Assembly (NCBI GenBank): GCA_030770535.1
Contig: JASVEC010000055.1
Location: 101,747 to 165,746, forward strand
From: Batkoa obscura
Taxonomy: Eukaryota > Entomophthoromycota > Entomophthoromycetes > Entomophthorales > Batkoaceae
Reading direction: 5' to 3'
Length of the DNA stretch: 64,000 bases
Shown: in pieces, positions 1-11,483 of the stretch
Numbering within the stretch: position 1 is the stretch's first letter
How the letters are laid out: the number at the start of each line of letters is the position of its first letter
The notes under the pieces: model-generated
Seen by the model: the letters and a program-made list of their open reading frames with translations, nothing else
Databases searched by the model: none
What the model was told of the DNA's origin: nothing
Position numbers and translations under genes: made by a program

Positions 1-1577
1 TCAAAGTGTGATCAATATAAAGACCCAAAGATTCAAAAAACTATTTAATATAACAATATGAAAGTTTAAGTATTCAATATAGTAATATTGAGGTTTAAAT
101 ATTAAGCAAAACCTTAACATAAAATAAACATTGACATACGAAAGCTTCAATATTATTGATTGCAGTTATAATTTTACTTATATATTATAAAACTAGTACA
201 GTTTTTTTCAAAAAGAATGATCTAAATATCAGAGTTCTATAGCATATAACTTAACCACATATCAGATAGGGCATCTGATAGCATAAAGCAGAGCACTAAT
301 ACTGATAAACTATCTGAGCTTCATACTCCTTAAGATCTCCAGTAGCTTATAATAATTTACTTGTATTTTATTTAAATAGTGGCATTATCTAAGTATAACT
401 TTGTCAATGGGCTTCATGTATCAAAGGGGTATTCCAAGAATAAGCGACAAATTAAAAATGGTCAGTAAAATTTGATATAAAAAAACTACAAACCATTGAG
501 CTATTGTTATTTTATTAAAAATCACTATAACATATAAGGTATGGAAATAGTTTGAGCATTATAACTATTGCTAATTATACAGTCATACTTGCAATCAATG
601 ATGACCAGAAGCTTGATCTTTAGATCACTGTTTTCAAATTAAAAAATGTTATATTTAGTTGGTACCTTCTTTATTTAATTAGTCTTTTAATAAAATCATG
701 TTGATTTAAACCCGAGAAGATATACCTTTTATCAAATTTCGTTATATATTTTTTAATTATTCAATTATCTTTGGGTCAGCCCTATAATACTTGGCTAACA
801 TCAAGCTGTCTGCCCAAAATATGAAGTAACAACATAATCCTCCTTCTTTGATTTATAAATTTGAAGTTAAAGTACCACTATACTACTAAACTATTCCATT
901 TCTAGAATAGCATTTGTGATTTATAAAACTGTTTATTTTAGCTTATTTATGTCTTAGATTATCCTGATTTTTTAAAATATTATTGGCAGCTTAATATATT
1001 TCGTATTAAGTTTTGCCTTGTGTATATAAATTAGAATTTTAGCATGTATATTACTATTGTAACAAGGGTATTTAAAATCTGCTTAGCTTTTACAGTAGCC
1101 ATTGTAATACTTTTAACAACAGTGATCCTATATATTTTTATTGATAATTTAAATGTTCGATATAAAACCTTTGAAAATATTAATAAAATTATCAAATGTT
1201 ATTGCCATCAATATCTTACTATTCAATAATCTGAGGTTATTAGTTCAGTGAATTATATATATGTAAATATATCATCATTTAAATACTATTTATCCTATAG
1301 TATATATCTAGTTATACAATCAGTAAAATAATAATATTGAAAAAGCACAGGAAAATAGTAGATTTACAACACTTTTCTTAGAATATTTGGGTTTAGACAA
1401 AAAAATATTTTTATGAATTATGTACTTTTGAAGCCATATATCTAAAAGCATATTAGTCTATAATTAAGGAGTGTATTTGATAGCATCATTTTTAATAAAA
1501 ATTGTATATGATTGTAACTTATTTTTCTATATAGTTTTATACATTTTAATAGTTAATTTTTTTTTAAATTTTATATA
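1..1577. other. AT-rich intergenic DNA
   Basis: I see no convincing gene here. A 61-codon open frame at 1044-1229 (+) encodes one hydrophobic helix and has a TATA-like string about 20 bases upstream, but it has no recognisable homology or splice partners. Confidence 0.6.
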
Positions 1578-1677
1578 TGGAAATGTTTTTCTGACTTCGT
1601 TACTTTTTACGTTTTTTAAGCACCATTTAAGCGGAAATTTTGTTAGTAAAATTCTTAAACACAAAAATACATCCACA
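1578..1677 (+). mobile_element. MITE copy 1 (100-bp family)
   Basis: Forward copy of the window's miniature inverted-repeat family. It starts TGGAAATG, ends CATCCACA and is flanked by TA on both sides. The central CACCATTTAAGCGG block matches the family core (CACTATTTGAGCGG) with a few changes. The open frame that crosses it is an artefact of the element. Confidence 0.85.
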
Positions 1678-1923
1678 TATTATAGTTTCCAGAGTTTTAA
1701 TTTCCAACAATTTTTTCTATTTGAAGATATTTTTAATTTGAATTGAAAATTTTTTCAATTCATAAGAATAGAAATTCCGTTTGAAAAAATTTTCAAGTAA
1801 ATTTTAAAATCCCTTTTTCGTTTCTATTAATAATCCCTTTGGGATTGAATTTTTCAAATCTCGACTCTAATTGGCTCCATTGATTTCAATTTCATTCACA
1901 GTTTTTTTACAAAATTGTAATAG

Positions 1924-1962
1924 CCAATCACAATACATTTACTTTTCAAAAAAGTATATAAA
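1924..1962 (+). promoter_or_regulatory. CCAAT and TATA boxes
   Basis: A CCAAT box (1924-1928) and TATATAAA (1955-1962) lie 67 and 33 bases before the ATG at 1995. ATP16 in this window has a very similar arrangement, which supports a promoter, at least formerly active, for the locus at 1995. Confidence 0.45.
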
Positions 1963-1994
1963 TCAAAATTCTAATAACTGTATTTCTCTTAACA

Positions 1995-2867
1995 ATGTCT
2001 AGGAGCTCAGAGTCGCAATTACTTTATTTAATGAATTCGGTTGCGCTAGAGTATCCTAAGATTAATGGTAAAGATTTATATTAATCTTTGTAGCTCATTT
2101 ACTACTGTTATTTATGATTTCAATGTCGTTTATACTTGAATCTGACTACTACATTTTTGATTTAACTTATTAATAAATTACAAATTCATTAACCATCTTT
2201 GCTTTAACTTTCTATTAATATTACCCTTGCCATTTTAACAATTCTAAAATTATTGAATTTCTTAATAGCATCTGCTCATTTTATATTAACATTAAAATTT
2301 GTTAAAAAAGTGATGTTTAATTACTCGATTTGTATGATTTTTTATCAAGAGCAGTTAGTACTATATTTCATTTGTTATTAAAGCGTTTTGGCTCAGAGTC
2401 ACTTTGTTTATCCTATAAATTCATTTCAATCACCTAGTTATCTATAATAGTCTTAATGAGCTTTATTCTACTTCTATTTCAATAACAATTTATTGGATCT
2501 CATTAGCTGCTATATAGTTACAGCTTATTGTTTTTAATAGCCACACAGTAACTTACTCTACCACCTTGTACACTCGTTTTCGATGTATGTTTAATAAATC
2601 GTTATCAACGTACAGGAACACCTTATTTCAGTATTTAATAGCTTTTCTATTTTTCGAATAAAAAATGGACAAAAAATGAAACCAGAAGTTATGTTTTCAT
2701 TAACTTTATTTGCTGGTACTTCAGTATACTTAATAAGGGGCATTTTTATAAATTTCAGCACAATAATAAAATCTAAAATATTGGAGCCATACTATATTTT
2801 CAAACTGCTTGAAAGCGATATGTGCCCAGATACTTTATTAAAAATAAATTATGATCTAATGGAGTAA
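1995..2867 (+). pseudogene. Decayed multi-pass membrane protein, possibly GPCR-like
   Basis: An ATG at 1995 behind a CCAAT/TATA promoter opens a 24-codon exon ending in a GTAAAG donor. A short intron ending TTTGTAG would lead into a hydrophobic helix (HLLLLFMISMSFIL) that soon meets a stop. Further on are hydrophobic patches in several frames, and the last open piece (2676-2867) starts MKPEVMFSLTLFAGTSVY. The pattern suggests a broken multi-helix protein, and rhodopsin-like receptors are a guess from the spacing of hydrophobic segments. I cannot align it to a named family and the extent is approximate. It could instead be unrelated fragments. Confidence 0.3.
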
Positions 2868-3783
2868 GAGATAATGATATCAAAAAAATTGAAGTGCTTT
2901 TTATGGCTATTTAATATACTATAAGGTATAATTCATTCATTGTTGCATCATAGTATACAATTCAAATTAACAAACTCGAGTATTATAAGGCTGCTATATG
3001 GATCCTGGAGCTTAAATTTATCAACTTGTCAAAAGAAATCTGGATACATTTTCGCTTTAATCATAACTCCCCTCTATTAACCTTTCATTTGTATTATTTT
3101 GTTAATAAGCCACTTGTGAATTTATTGCTATTTTAAGAATTTAATGAAGTTTATTTGATGTAATATTGCTTCATTTCAAAAAAATAACCAAAGTAAAAAA
3201 TAGCAATGTATTAGATATATTCTTTATAAAATAAACTCCATTTTTTAATATATTATATATCTTACTACTAACTTTATTTAAATTGACCCCTTGAAATTTT
3301 AAAATCTAGATCGAAAATTAACTTGAAGTCACGCAAACTTACAACTAACAATGAGGGGAAGACTTAGAATCTCAAAAAAAAACAATGGTAATGTTTTTTT
3401 CTTACAGTTTTCTGTTCATTATTAAGCTAAAAACCTAAAACTACTAATAAAATTCAAAAAAAGTATAATTCTTTCAACATAATTTTTAGATTGAAATTTA
3501 TTTGAACGGTAAGCTGAAGATTTACTTAATATGTAAATTTAGTACTAAAATAACCATGGTATAATAATTCATGGAACTTAGGCAACTTGAGTGTAGCAGA
3601 TAAAACCGATCTAACCAATTAAGTTTGATCTGACTAGGGGTGAATAACAAGTTTAATTGGTTGATAGAGTTTATTCATTTTAATGGCTTTTATTTATTTT
3701 TAGACTAAAGGGTATTTTAATTAAAGTTAATATTCATTAGACCATTTTTTTCATTACATTTTTTTATCAACTCCTTCAATAAA
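2868..3783. other. Intergenic DNA
   Basis: AT-rich DNA without a supported gene. It includes the 5' region of the kinase gene that follows. No clear TATA or CCAAT element could be placed. Confidence 0.6.
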
Positions 3784-5752
3784 ATGGGTAATCAACAGAA
3801 TAAATCTTATATGAATGAAGATGGTATATATTTCTACTTAAATTTACACTCTTAAATTCATTGTATATTATGGACATTTTAATAACCCTTCTTATTTTAT
3901 AAAGTGGATCTAACCCATTTTAAATTGTTACGTTCAATTGGCCGAGGTAGCTTTGGAAAAGTAAGTATACTAAAAGGCTAAAAATTAGCAACATACATGC
4001 AGCTAAAAATTTATTAAAGACTATCACAAGTATTGGAGTATTAAAATTAGAATATATAGGTTCGGATAATTGAGCATAAGATAACAAAAGCAAAGTTGGC
4101 ACTAAAATATTTTTCAAAAGAAGACTTGATCAAACGAAAAATGAGTAAAAATATTATAAGGGAAAGAAATATGTTAGAAGGGCTATCACATCCTTTTGTT
4201 TGTAATTTAAGATATGCATTTCAAGATGATTATAATTTGTATATGGCCTTGGATTTAATGTTGGGAGGTGATTTAAGATTTCATTTACATCGTCGTAAAT
4301 TTTCGGAAGATGAGTTGATCTTTTTAGCTGCTGAAATATCTTCTGCTATTGGCTACCTTCATTCAAAAAATATTATTCATAGGTAAATTTAATTAAGGGT
4401 AAAATTGAAAATTTGATACATATTAACTTAGGGACATTAAACCAGATAATATATTGTTAGACGAAAAAGGTAATAAATTAAAATTTTGAATCCAGTTTAC
4501 TAATTAATTAGGTCATGCCCATTTAACAGATTTTAATATTGCTGCTTATATTCAACCAAACCATTTATTGAAATCTCATTCAGGAACAGCACAATACATG
4601 GGTAAGTCAGATTTTAAATTTCATTAGTCTAAGAATATTTTCAGTCAGCTAAATAAGAATGAGTTATTTATTGTATTTTTAATAGCACCTGAAATGGTTG
4701 GTGATCAGGGATATAGTTATGGGGTAGATTGGTGGTCATTAGGAATTACGTTTTATGAAGGAATATATGGAAAAACACCATTTTATGATAGTATCAAAAG
4801 GACGAGGAAGAAGGAATGTATCTTAGAACAACATATTGATTTTAATGTTCATACAGTGCTTGAATTAAGTCCATTGTTTTTTGAGTTTGTTCAAAAGTTA
4901 TTAAATAAAAATCCGAACCAAAGGTTAGGAAGTGGAAAAACAGGGTTCTTTTCAATTCAAAGGTTGCCATTATTTAATGGTATTGAATGGGATTTATTAG
5001 AGAAAAAGATGTTAAGGCCACCTTTCTGCCCTAGCTCAGAGAAACACAATTTTGATATGACATATGATTTAGAAGAGTTACTTTTAGAAGATTATCCATT
5101 AGAATCTTTACCATCAAAGCGCAGTAAAGATCCCAAAAAGATGTCTGTGGATATGCTTTATTTGGAAAATTATTATAAATCTTACGACTATTATGAAGGA
5201 CCTAAATTAAGAAGATACTCGGATGAACAATTAAATAAACCAGAGATGAAAGAAAGTCCTAATATTTCAAAAACAACAGTAGTTGAAGCGGACGGGCTTG
5301 GTGAGTTGAGTTGTCCACCTCCAGTAGTACCGCTTGATTCTAAAGCATTTAGACGTCGATCACGTTCATTGATGAATTTATATGAAAAAACAATACAGGG
5401 TTCAATGGGTTTGGATATTAATCCTCAATCATTTAAGGAAATTAGACAACCTAAGCCCAAACCAAAGTCTACAATGGTATCAACACAGATATCAACACAG
5501 ATATCGACACAGATACCAACGTATACACCAAATCATATGAATGTAAGTCCCAATAGGATGGATGGACATAGGCCATCTACTTCTTCCGATTGTTCGAATC
5601 GAACTGAGGGTAGCAACAAAGAACTTTCAGGAAGTTCACGTTCCAGTTTAAAAAAGTTATTTTTTGGAGCACCTAAAAAGAATCCAAGTAGGAAACCGGA
5701 ACCATATAGTTTGAATCCAGGAGCAGAAGATGTACTTAACCGATATTTTTAA
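3784..5752 (+). CDS. STK32/YANK-family serine/threonine kinase
   Basis: AGC-group protein kinase of the STK32 (YANK) type, assembled from six exons: 3784-3823, 3905-3960, 4060-4382, 4432-4469, 4512-4601 and 4686-5752. The start MGNQQNK has the Gly2 expected for N-myristoylation, as in animal STK32 proteins. Seen in order: glycine loop GRGSFGK, the lysine in LALKYF, catalytic HRDIKPDN, TDFNIAA in place of the usual DFG (DFN is typical of YANK kinases), the APE motif and VDWWSLG. The lobe ending FNGIEWDLLEKKMLRPPF matches the AGC C-terminal extension. A tail of about 190 residues follows, rich in Ser and Pro, with a short STQI repeat. Substrates are unknown. The kinase assignment is very secure and the STK32 subfamily is well supported. 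Confidence 0.93.
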
Positions 5753-6046
5753 TAACAAGTTTAAATAGAAAATTGTATTAAGACTTAGAATTTCAATAGT
5801 ATACTGTTCATTTAATGAATTAGTTACTAACTATACCTCATCCTTTTATCTAACTTTATAACTTTTTTGTATTTACGTCTACTTTATAATTTATATATTA
5901 TTAAAACCTAATCCTTTGCTCATCTTTTAATGTAATATTTCATTACTAATATGAGATCCAATTTTTTTATTAAACATAAAATTTAACAATTTATTTGATA
6001 TAATTTAGTATAAATCAAAAAGGAAATTTTTAAAAACTACATAAAA

Positions 6047-6711
6047 TTAATCTGAGAATTGAAAGATATCTTTAGCGAAGGTTTCAGTAATTAAACAATC
6101 AACGCCTTCAGCACTTAATGAATATGTGCGGTATAATCTATTGTCTGAATCTAATCTTCCAACTTCTATTAATCTAAATTTAGGTAGAATACTTAAAACT
6201 CTAATTAAATAATTAAGATCTATTTTACAAAGGATAATAGTATAAAATTACCTAAAAAGTTGACCCACACCAACTTGCTGACTTTTAATCATTGATTTAT
6301 ATTCTTCTTTTTCAACAGTTATTACACTTTTAGCACTACATAATATCTATTTCATTAACTATGGAATAAGAAAAAGTTTTGTAATTTCAATTTTACCTTA
6401 TCGTTACAAACCAAATCAACTTCACGATCAAATATAATCGATTCTGAACCTTGTTCTAAATCTCTTTGTACATTTTTTACTATCTCGACTTTAATTTTAG
6501 AATTGTAAAAAGCACTAAAGAAGCATTAGCTCTATCCATCATAAACAATAATAGCTCATTACCTTAAAATCCTTTGTAAATTACCATTAGCTGTCAATGC
6601 GATCCTTTCTATTGGGGAGTAATTACCTTTAATAATTAACGAAGTCTCTAAACAAGACATAACATCCCCCATATGACTTGGTATTTCATTTTGTTTACAT
6701 TCTTCTAGCAT
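6047..6711 (-). CDS. Small UbiC-fold-like (chorismate lyase/DUF98-like) protein
   Basis: Four short exons on the minus strand, each too small to stand out alone, join in frame across GT..AG introns. The protein is about 150 residues. Exon 1 runs from MLEECKQNEIP to GNLQRILS, the next gives FYNSKIKVEIVK and FDREVDLVCNDK, then VGVGQLF, and the last gives ILPKFRLIEVG and ends KDIFQFSD before TAA. The order GNxxRILSxFYN, FDREVDLV, VGxGQLFR, LPxF and a final (L/I)xExF resembles an uncharacterised fungal family with similarity to chorismate pyruvate-lyase-fold proteins. I recall this family from memory and cannot assign a reaction. The gene model is more secure than the family name. It is tail-to-tail with the kinase gene. 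Confidence 0.65.
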
Positions 6712-8688
6712 ATTAGTTTTAATATTAGTATCAATTCCATTTTTTCATTCTAACTTGAAATTTACTTGGTTTTATTGAGCCCACCATTTTAGTTGATTTT
6801 GTTTTACTTTTGTAATCCCTTAATCGAGCTTTTATACTCGATTTGTTTAAAGAATAAAGTTAATTATGAAATTGAAGGATCGGAATTCCCAAATCTTGTT
6901 TATTATCATGTTTTTTTCTTTTTAACCCTTATTTCAACTTAGATAATAATGAAGTATTAGAAATTTTAATAAAATTAATTTTAAATTTATTTGGCTTTTA
7001 GCATTACATTTATGAGTTGAGTTATAGAGTAAATATATAGTTGACTTTAATAATATTTAATAATGTTTTTATTTGGGGTTGTATTTTTATTAATTGAACT
7101 TGAATGTGAACAAACAAAAAACTATACCCTTTGAAAAAGTATTCAATCCTTAAGATAATAAAACAAAATATAAATATATTTTTAACCGCAATAATAAAAT
7201 TAGCATTATGTTGAGAGTCAAAGGTATGCTATAAAGCTTAATATTGAAATTGGTAAGTCATATCAATAAAGTCTCTTTCGGATAATAATACAATCTTTCA
7301 TTTGAGCATATTATTTTATTTACAATTTAAAAGTACTTTGAAACTAAGTTTTGTGAAAAGTGGACAAATTACTCGATATTAAAAAAAGTGATTTCCGTTT
7401 TAATTAACTTTAAAAATATTAGATTAAAATTTAAGCGTTATAAATCCAAGCGGACGGATATTAAAGCGTTGTATAATTGAAGAAAGCGGATATTGAAGTT
7501 GCGAAATAACCTAAAGTATGATGAGGTGAATAAAAAAGTGTTTTCTATTTTAATAGCATTTGGGAAAGTAGTTTCAGTTGTTGCAGCTTTATTGAGAAAT
7601 AATTAGCAGTAGTTTTTATAAGTAAATAACTTGTAAGTTAATTTTTCTAAGCCTAATCCTTATATCTCACCTTAATTTTAGTTTAAATTTTATTTCTAAA
7701 TAAATAGTTAGCTGCTTTAAAAAAGGGCTGAAATAGCTGTTAAAATTCGAGTATAATAGAATCCATGTAAGTGAGTATTAAAGCTATAAAACAGCCGAAA
7801 GTATTATGAATTGGGGCTATAAGGCTAAACTAATAAATATCAAAAATAGTAGAGTTTTATGGATGTGAATTTCTAGATTTATATTTACTTAAAAAATGGA
7901 TAAATTGTAATAGAATGGGAATGGAAGGTTCATTAATTTTTTGGTTTAAGGTTTTAATATTAATATATTTAAATTTGATCTTTATGGCTATAGTATTATT
8001 GTATAAGATTATAAAATTTTATTATTGTTAACAATAAACTTTTATCAAATGTTTTTTATACATTATTTTAAAAAAATATGTTTTTTTAATTAAAGATTCA
8101 ACTGGGAAATTTTTCAGATTTTAAGCCATCAAAAATAGACAAATAAGAAATCCTTTATCTTTTTGTCTTAGTATTTCAACTAGGTTTAATTTTAAATTTT
8201 AAGTTAGATAAGAAATGAAAAGATTGTTGAATGAGAAAAACATGCACTCAAAATAGGACACTGAGTAGTTTCTATAATAAAAAGACGTACTTTGTGACCT
8301 TTTATACACTATATTATTGTATTTTGAAAAATACATCTAGTTCAATAAACTGTTAATAGTTTTATTGCACTATTCTAATAAAAACATTATGAAGTCGAAA
8401 TTCTATATTGAATATTTAACACCTTTTAATTGGCTTTTCAAACTTAGTTTCATCAAATCAGTTGAAAATTAAAGCTTCAAATGGCAATTAGAAGAGTGAG
8501 CATCAAAAAGAGTCAAGCATCTGAAAATGAGAAAAAGGGCAGTCACTAAAAATCAATGAAAGAATAGAATATATTCAATTTTCACGTTGAAGATTGGAGA
8601 TTCAGGTTTAAGAAAAAATAAGATTTTTTTGATACATTGTTTTTGCTTCCTATTTGAAATTCTCAATAAAAGTGAAAACAAAATAACT
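6712..8688. other. Long intergenic region
   Basis: About 2 kb of AT-rich DNA between two divergent genes. No ORF, RNA gene or transposon copy is recognised. The in-frame codons 8587-8688 before the chosen start of the ABC transporter are not conserved in that family and are treated as 5' leader. Confidence 0.55.
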
Positions 8689-11339
8689 ATGGCTAATACA
8701 CAATCGAAACCCCAGTTCAGTGTAGCTACTGAATTGATGCGTGGATTTATACAAGAATATATTCAACATCGAGTGAATTTAAAACGTTTTGTTTTATTTT
8801 GTATATTAAGTGGTATTACCTTTCGTATTAAAGACTTATTTTCAAGTAAAAAAATCAAAGGACTAAAACATGAAATTGAAAGTGGTAAGCTGGGTAAAAA
8901 GAAATATGAGGTAAGCGAATTATTTTATGAGAGTTGTAGATGTGATTGATGATCAATGAATTTTTATTTAGGTTAATCAATTGTTTTTAATGAGATTAAG
9001 AAGGTTGTTAAAAATTGTTATACCTGGTATAAGATCTCAAGAGTTTGGTTTATTGATGTTACATTCTTTCTTTTTAGGTAAGTTAAAATTTTATTTACAA
9101 AAAATTAATTCTAGTTAATGTTAATTCTATTTTTAGTATTTAGAACTATATTATCTGTTTATGTGGCTGCTTTAGATGGTCGAATTGTTGGTGCTTTGGT
9201 AATTAATGATATTATTTTGGACTTTGATAGTGTTTTTAATGTAGTTATTAAAATTATAGGTTCGTGGCCAAGGTCAAGATTTTATTAAAGGTATATTTTA
9301 TTGGATGAGTGTTGCTTTACCAGCTACTTATACCAATAGTATGGTAAGTAGAAATTAATATTAATATAAAAATTTAAAATAAATGACATACATTTTTAGC
9401 TTACTTATTTACAAAGTAAATTAGCTATACAATTTCGTACTAGATTAACTCATCATGTGCATGAGCAATATTTAAGTGATAAAACATTTTATACAATGAG
9501 TAATTTAGATGATCGAATTAAAAATGCAGATCAATTAATTACTGTGGATATTGATAAATTTTGCAATTCATTATCGAGTATCTATTCTAATTTAGCTAAA
9601 CCAATATTAGATACATTAATTTATAATATTCAACTATCTAGAAATGTAGGTGGTGAGGGGTTATTTATTGTTAATTTAATGGTCAACCTTTCTTCTGGTT
9701 TATTAAGAAAACTAACCCACCCTTTGGTAAATTGGCTGCTGAAGAACAGATATTTGAGGTATTGATATTATTTAGTTGTATGAGTTTTTGTTTGATCTAA
9801 CTTTATTTCTTTTAGGGAGAATTCCGATCACGTCATTCCAGAATTATAGAAAATGTGGAAGAAATAGCCTTATATCATGGACAAAAGAATGAAAAAACAT
9901 TAGTTGAAAAAGCATATTATAGCTTAATACGTCATGTCAATCAAACGTTTAGAATTGGAATTTTCCATGGCATGCTAGAAGATTTCATAATTAAATATCT
10001 TTGGGGAGCTTTAGGATTAGTATTATGCTCCGCTCCAGTATTTTTAGGTACTGGTAAAAGTGGTGCTAATGCTATGGCTGAAGTTGGTGAACGTACCAAA
10101 GATTTTGTGGTTAATAGAAGGTTATTAGTCCAATCTTCAGATGCTTTTGGCCGAGTTTTGTATTCTTATAAAGAAATTTCAGAGTTGGCAGGATATACTG
10201 CTAGAGTAATCTAAATAATAATAATATTGTTTGAATATGTTTATTAATATAATATTTTATATTAGGTAATTGATTTGTTAGATGTATTTGAAGAAGTTAA
10301 ACTAGGAAAATATGAAAAGAAAAAAGTGAGTCAAAATGAATATAAAGATGATTTATCAATTGACTTAAATGGTCAAGGTGAATGGGAAGAAGGGGATTAT
10401 ATTAAATTTGAAAATGTACCTATAATATCACCAGGCGATGAAGTGTTATTAAAATCATTATCATTCCAAGTGAAACCAGGTATGCATTTATTAATAGTTG
10501 GGCCTAATGGATGTGGTAAATCAAGTCTATTTCGAATTATTGGTGGGTTATGGCCAGTTAAAGGGGGCAAAGTAATTCGACCTAAAAAAAAAGATATGTT
10601 TTATATACCACAAAGACCATATCTTTCATTGGGTACATTAAGAGATCAAATTATTTATCCAGATACTAAAAAAGAAATGATGGAAAAAAAAGTATCAGAT
10701 GAAGATTTATTAGATATTTTAAAAGTGGTACAACTTCAAGATATTGTTAAAAGAGAAGGTGGTTGGGATACTGAAAGAGAATGGAAAGATGCACTTTCTG
10801 GTGGCGATAAACAAAGGGTAGGTTAAAGTGTTTTATAATAAAGTAACCATTAATAATTCAATTAGATCGCCATGGCTCGATTATATTATCATCAACCTAA
10901 ATTTGCTATCTTAGATGAATGTACATCAGCAGTTTCAATGGAATTAGAAGAAATTATGTATAATCATGCATCTGGTAAGTTAATTCTAATTCTTCCCATT
11001 TTTTAACATGAGATATTAATGGAATAACATGTAATTTTAGAATTAGGTATCAGTTTCTTGACTGTATCTCATCGCCCTAGTTTATGGAAATATCATAATT
11101 ACATATTACAATATGACGGACAAGGGGGTTATGTTTTTACGGAATTAGATGCAGAGAAAAGACTTGCACTCCAAGAAGAAAAACAAAATGTAAGTAGTTT
11201 TTAGTCGATATATTAAGATTAAATGTGCATTATTAATAACCTTTTTTTAAAATTTTAGTTGGAGCATAAACTTATCGAAGTGCCTAAGTTGGAAGCACGA
11301 TTAAAAGAGTTAGAAGCTATTGAAGAAGAAGAATTATAA
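8689..11339 (+). CDS. Peroxisomal ABC half-transporter, ABCD1/Pxa type
   Basis: Imports long-chain acyl-CoA or fatty acids into peroxisomes in known relatives. About ten exons; I start at MANTQSK (8689), after which family similarity begins. Seen: [12 protein letters not shown], then [12 protein letters not shown] and [11 protein letters not shown] of the first membrane segments, the EAA-like stretch [13 protein letters not shown], and AGYTAR. The nucleotide-binding domain has Walker [10 protein letters not shown], signature LSGGDKQR, Walker [13 protein letters not shown] and the H-loop [10 protein letters not shown]. The C-terminal [21 protein letters not shown] matches ABCD1/ABCD2 rather than ABCD3. 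Odd: between LLRKLT and [11 protein letters not shown] (9711-9724) the frame slips by one base, in a short run of C. It may be a sequence error or a real lesion. The rest looks fully constrained. Confidence 0.92.
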
Positions 11340-11483
11340 TTATCATAATATCAAGGTTCTTAATATTTAAAATAAATTGAATCTAAAAAATTGAATTAAT
11401 TATATAAACTATATTTTTAAATTTTTGATATTTTTGATGTTTTTGATTTGATTATTTAATTCATTTGTTTTTTAAATTAATAC

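Noticed and set aside
1471-1746. 91-codon open frame
   Set aside because: It runs through MITE copy 1; its sequence is the element's interior and AT-rich flank. The same applies to the frames at 39129-39353 and 43548-43739.
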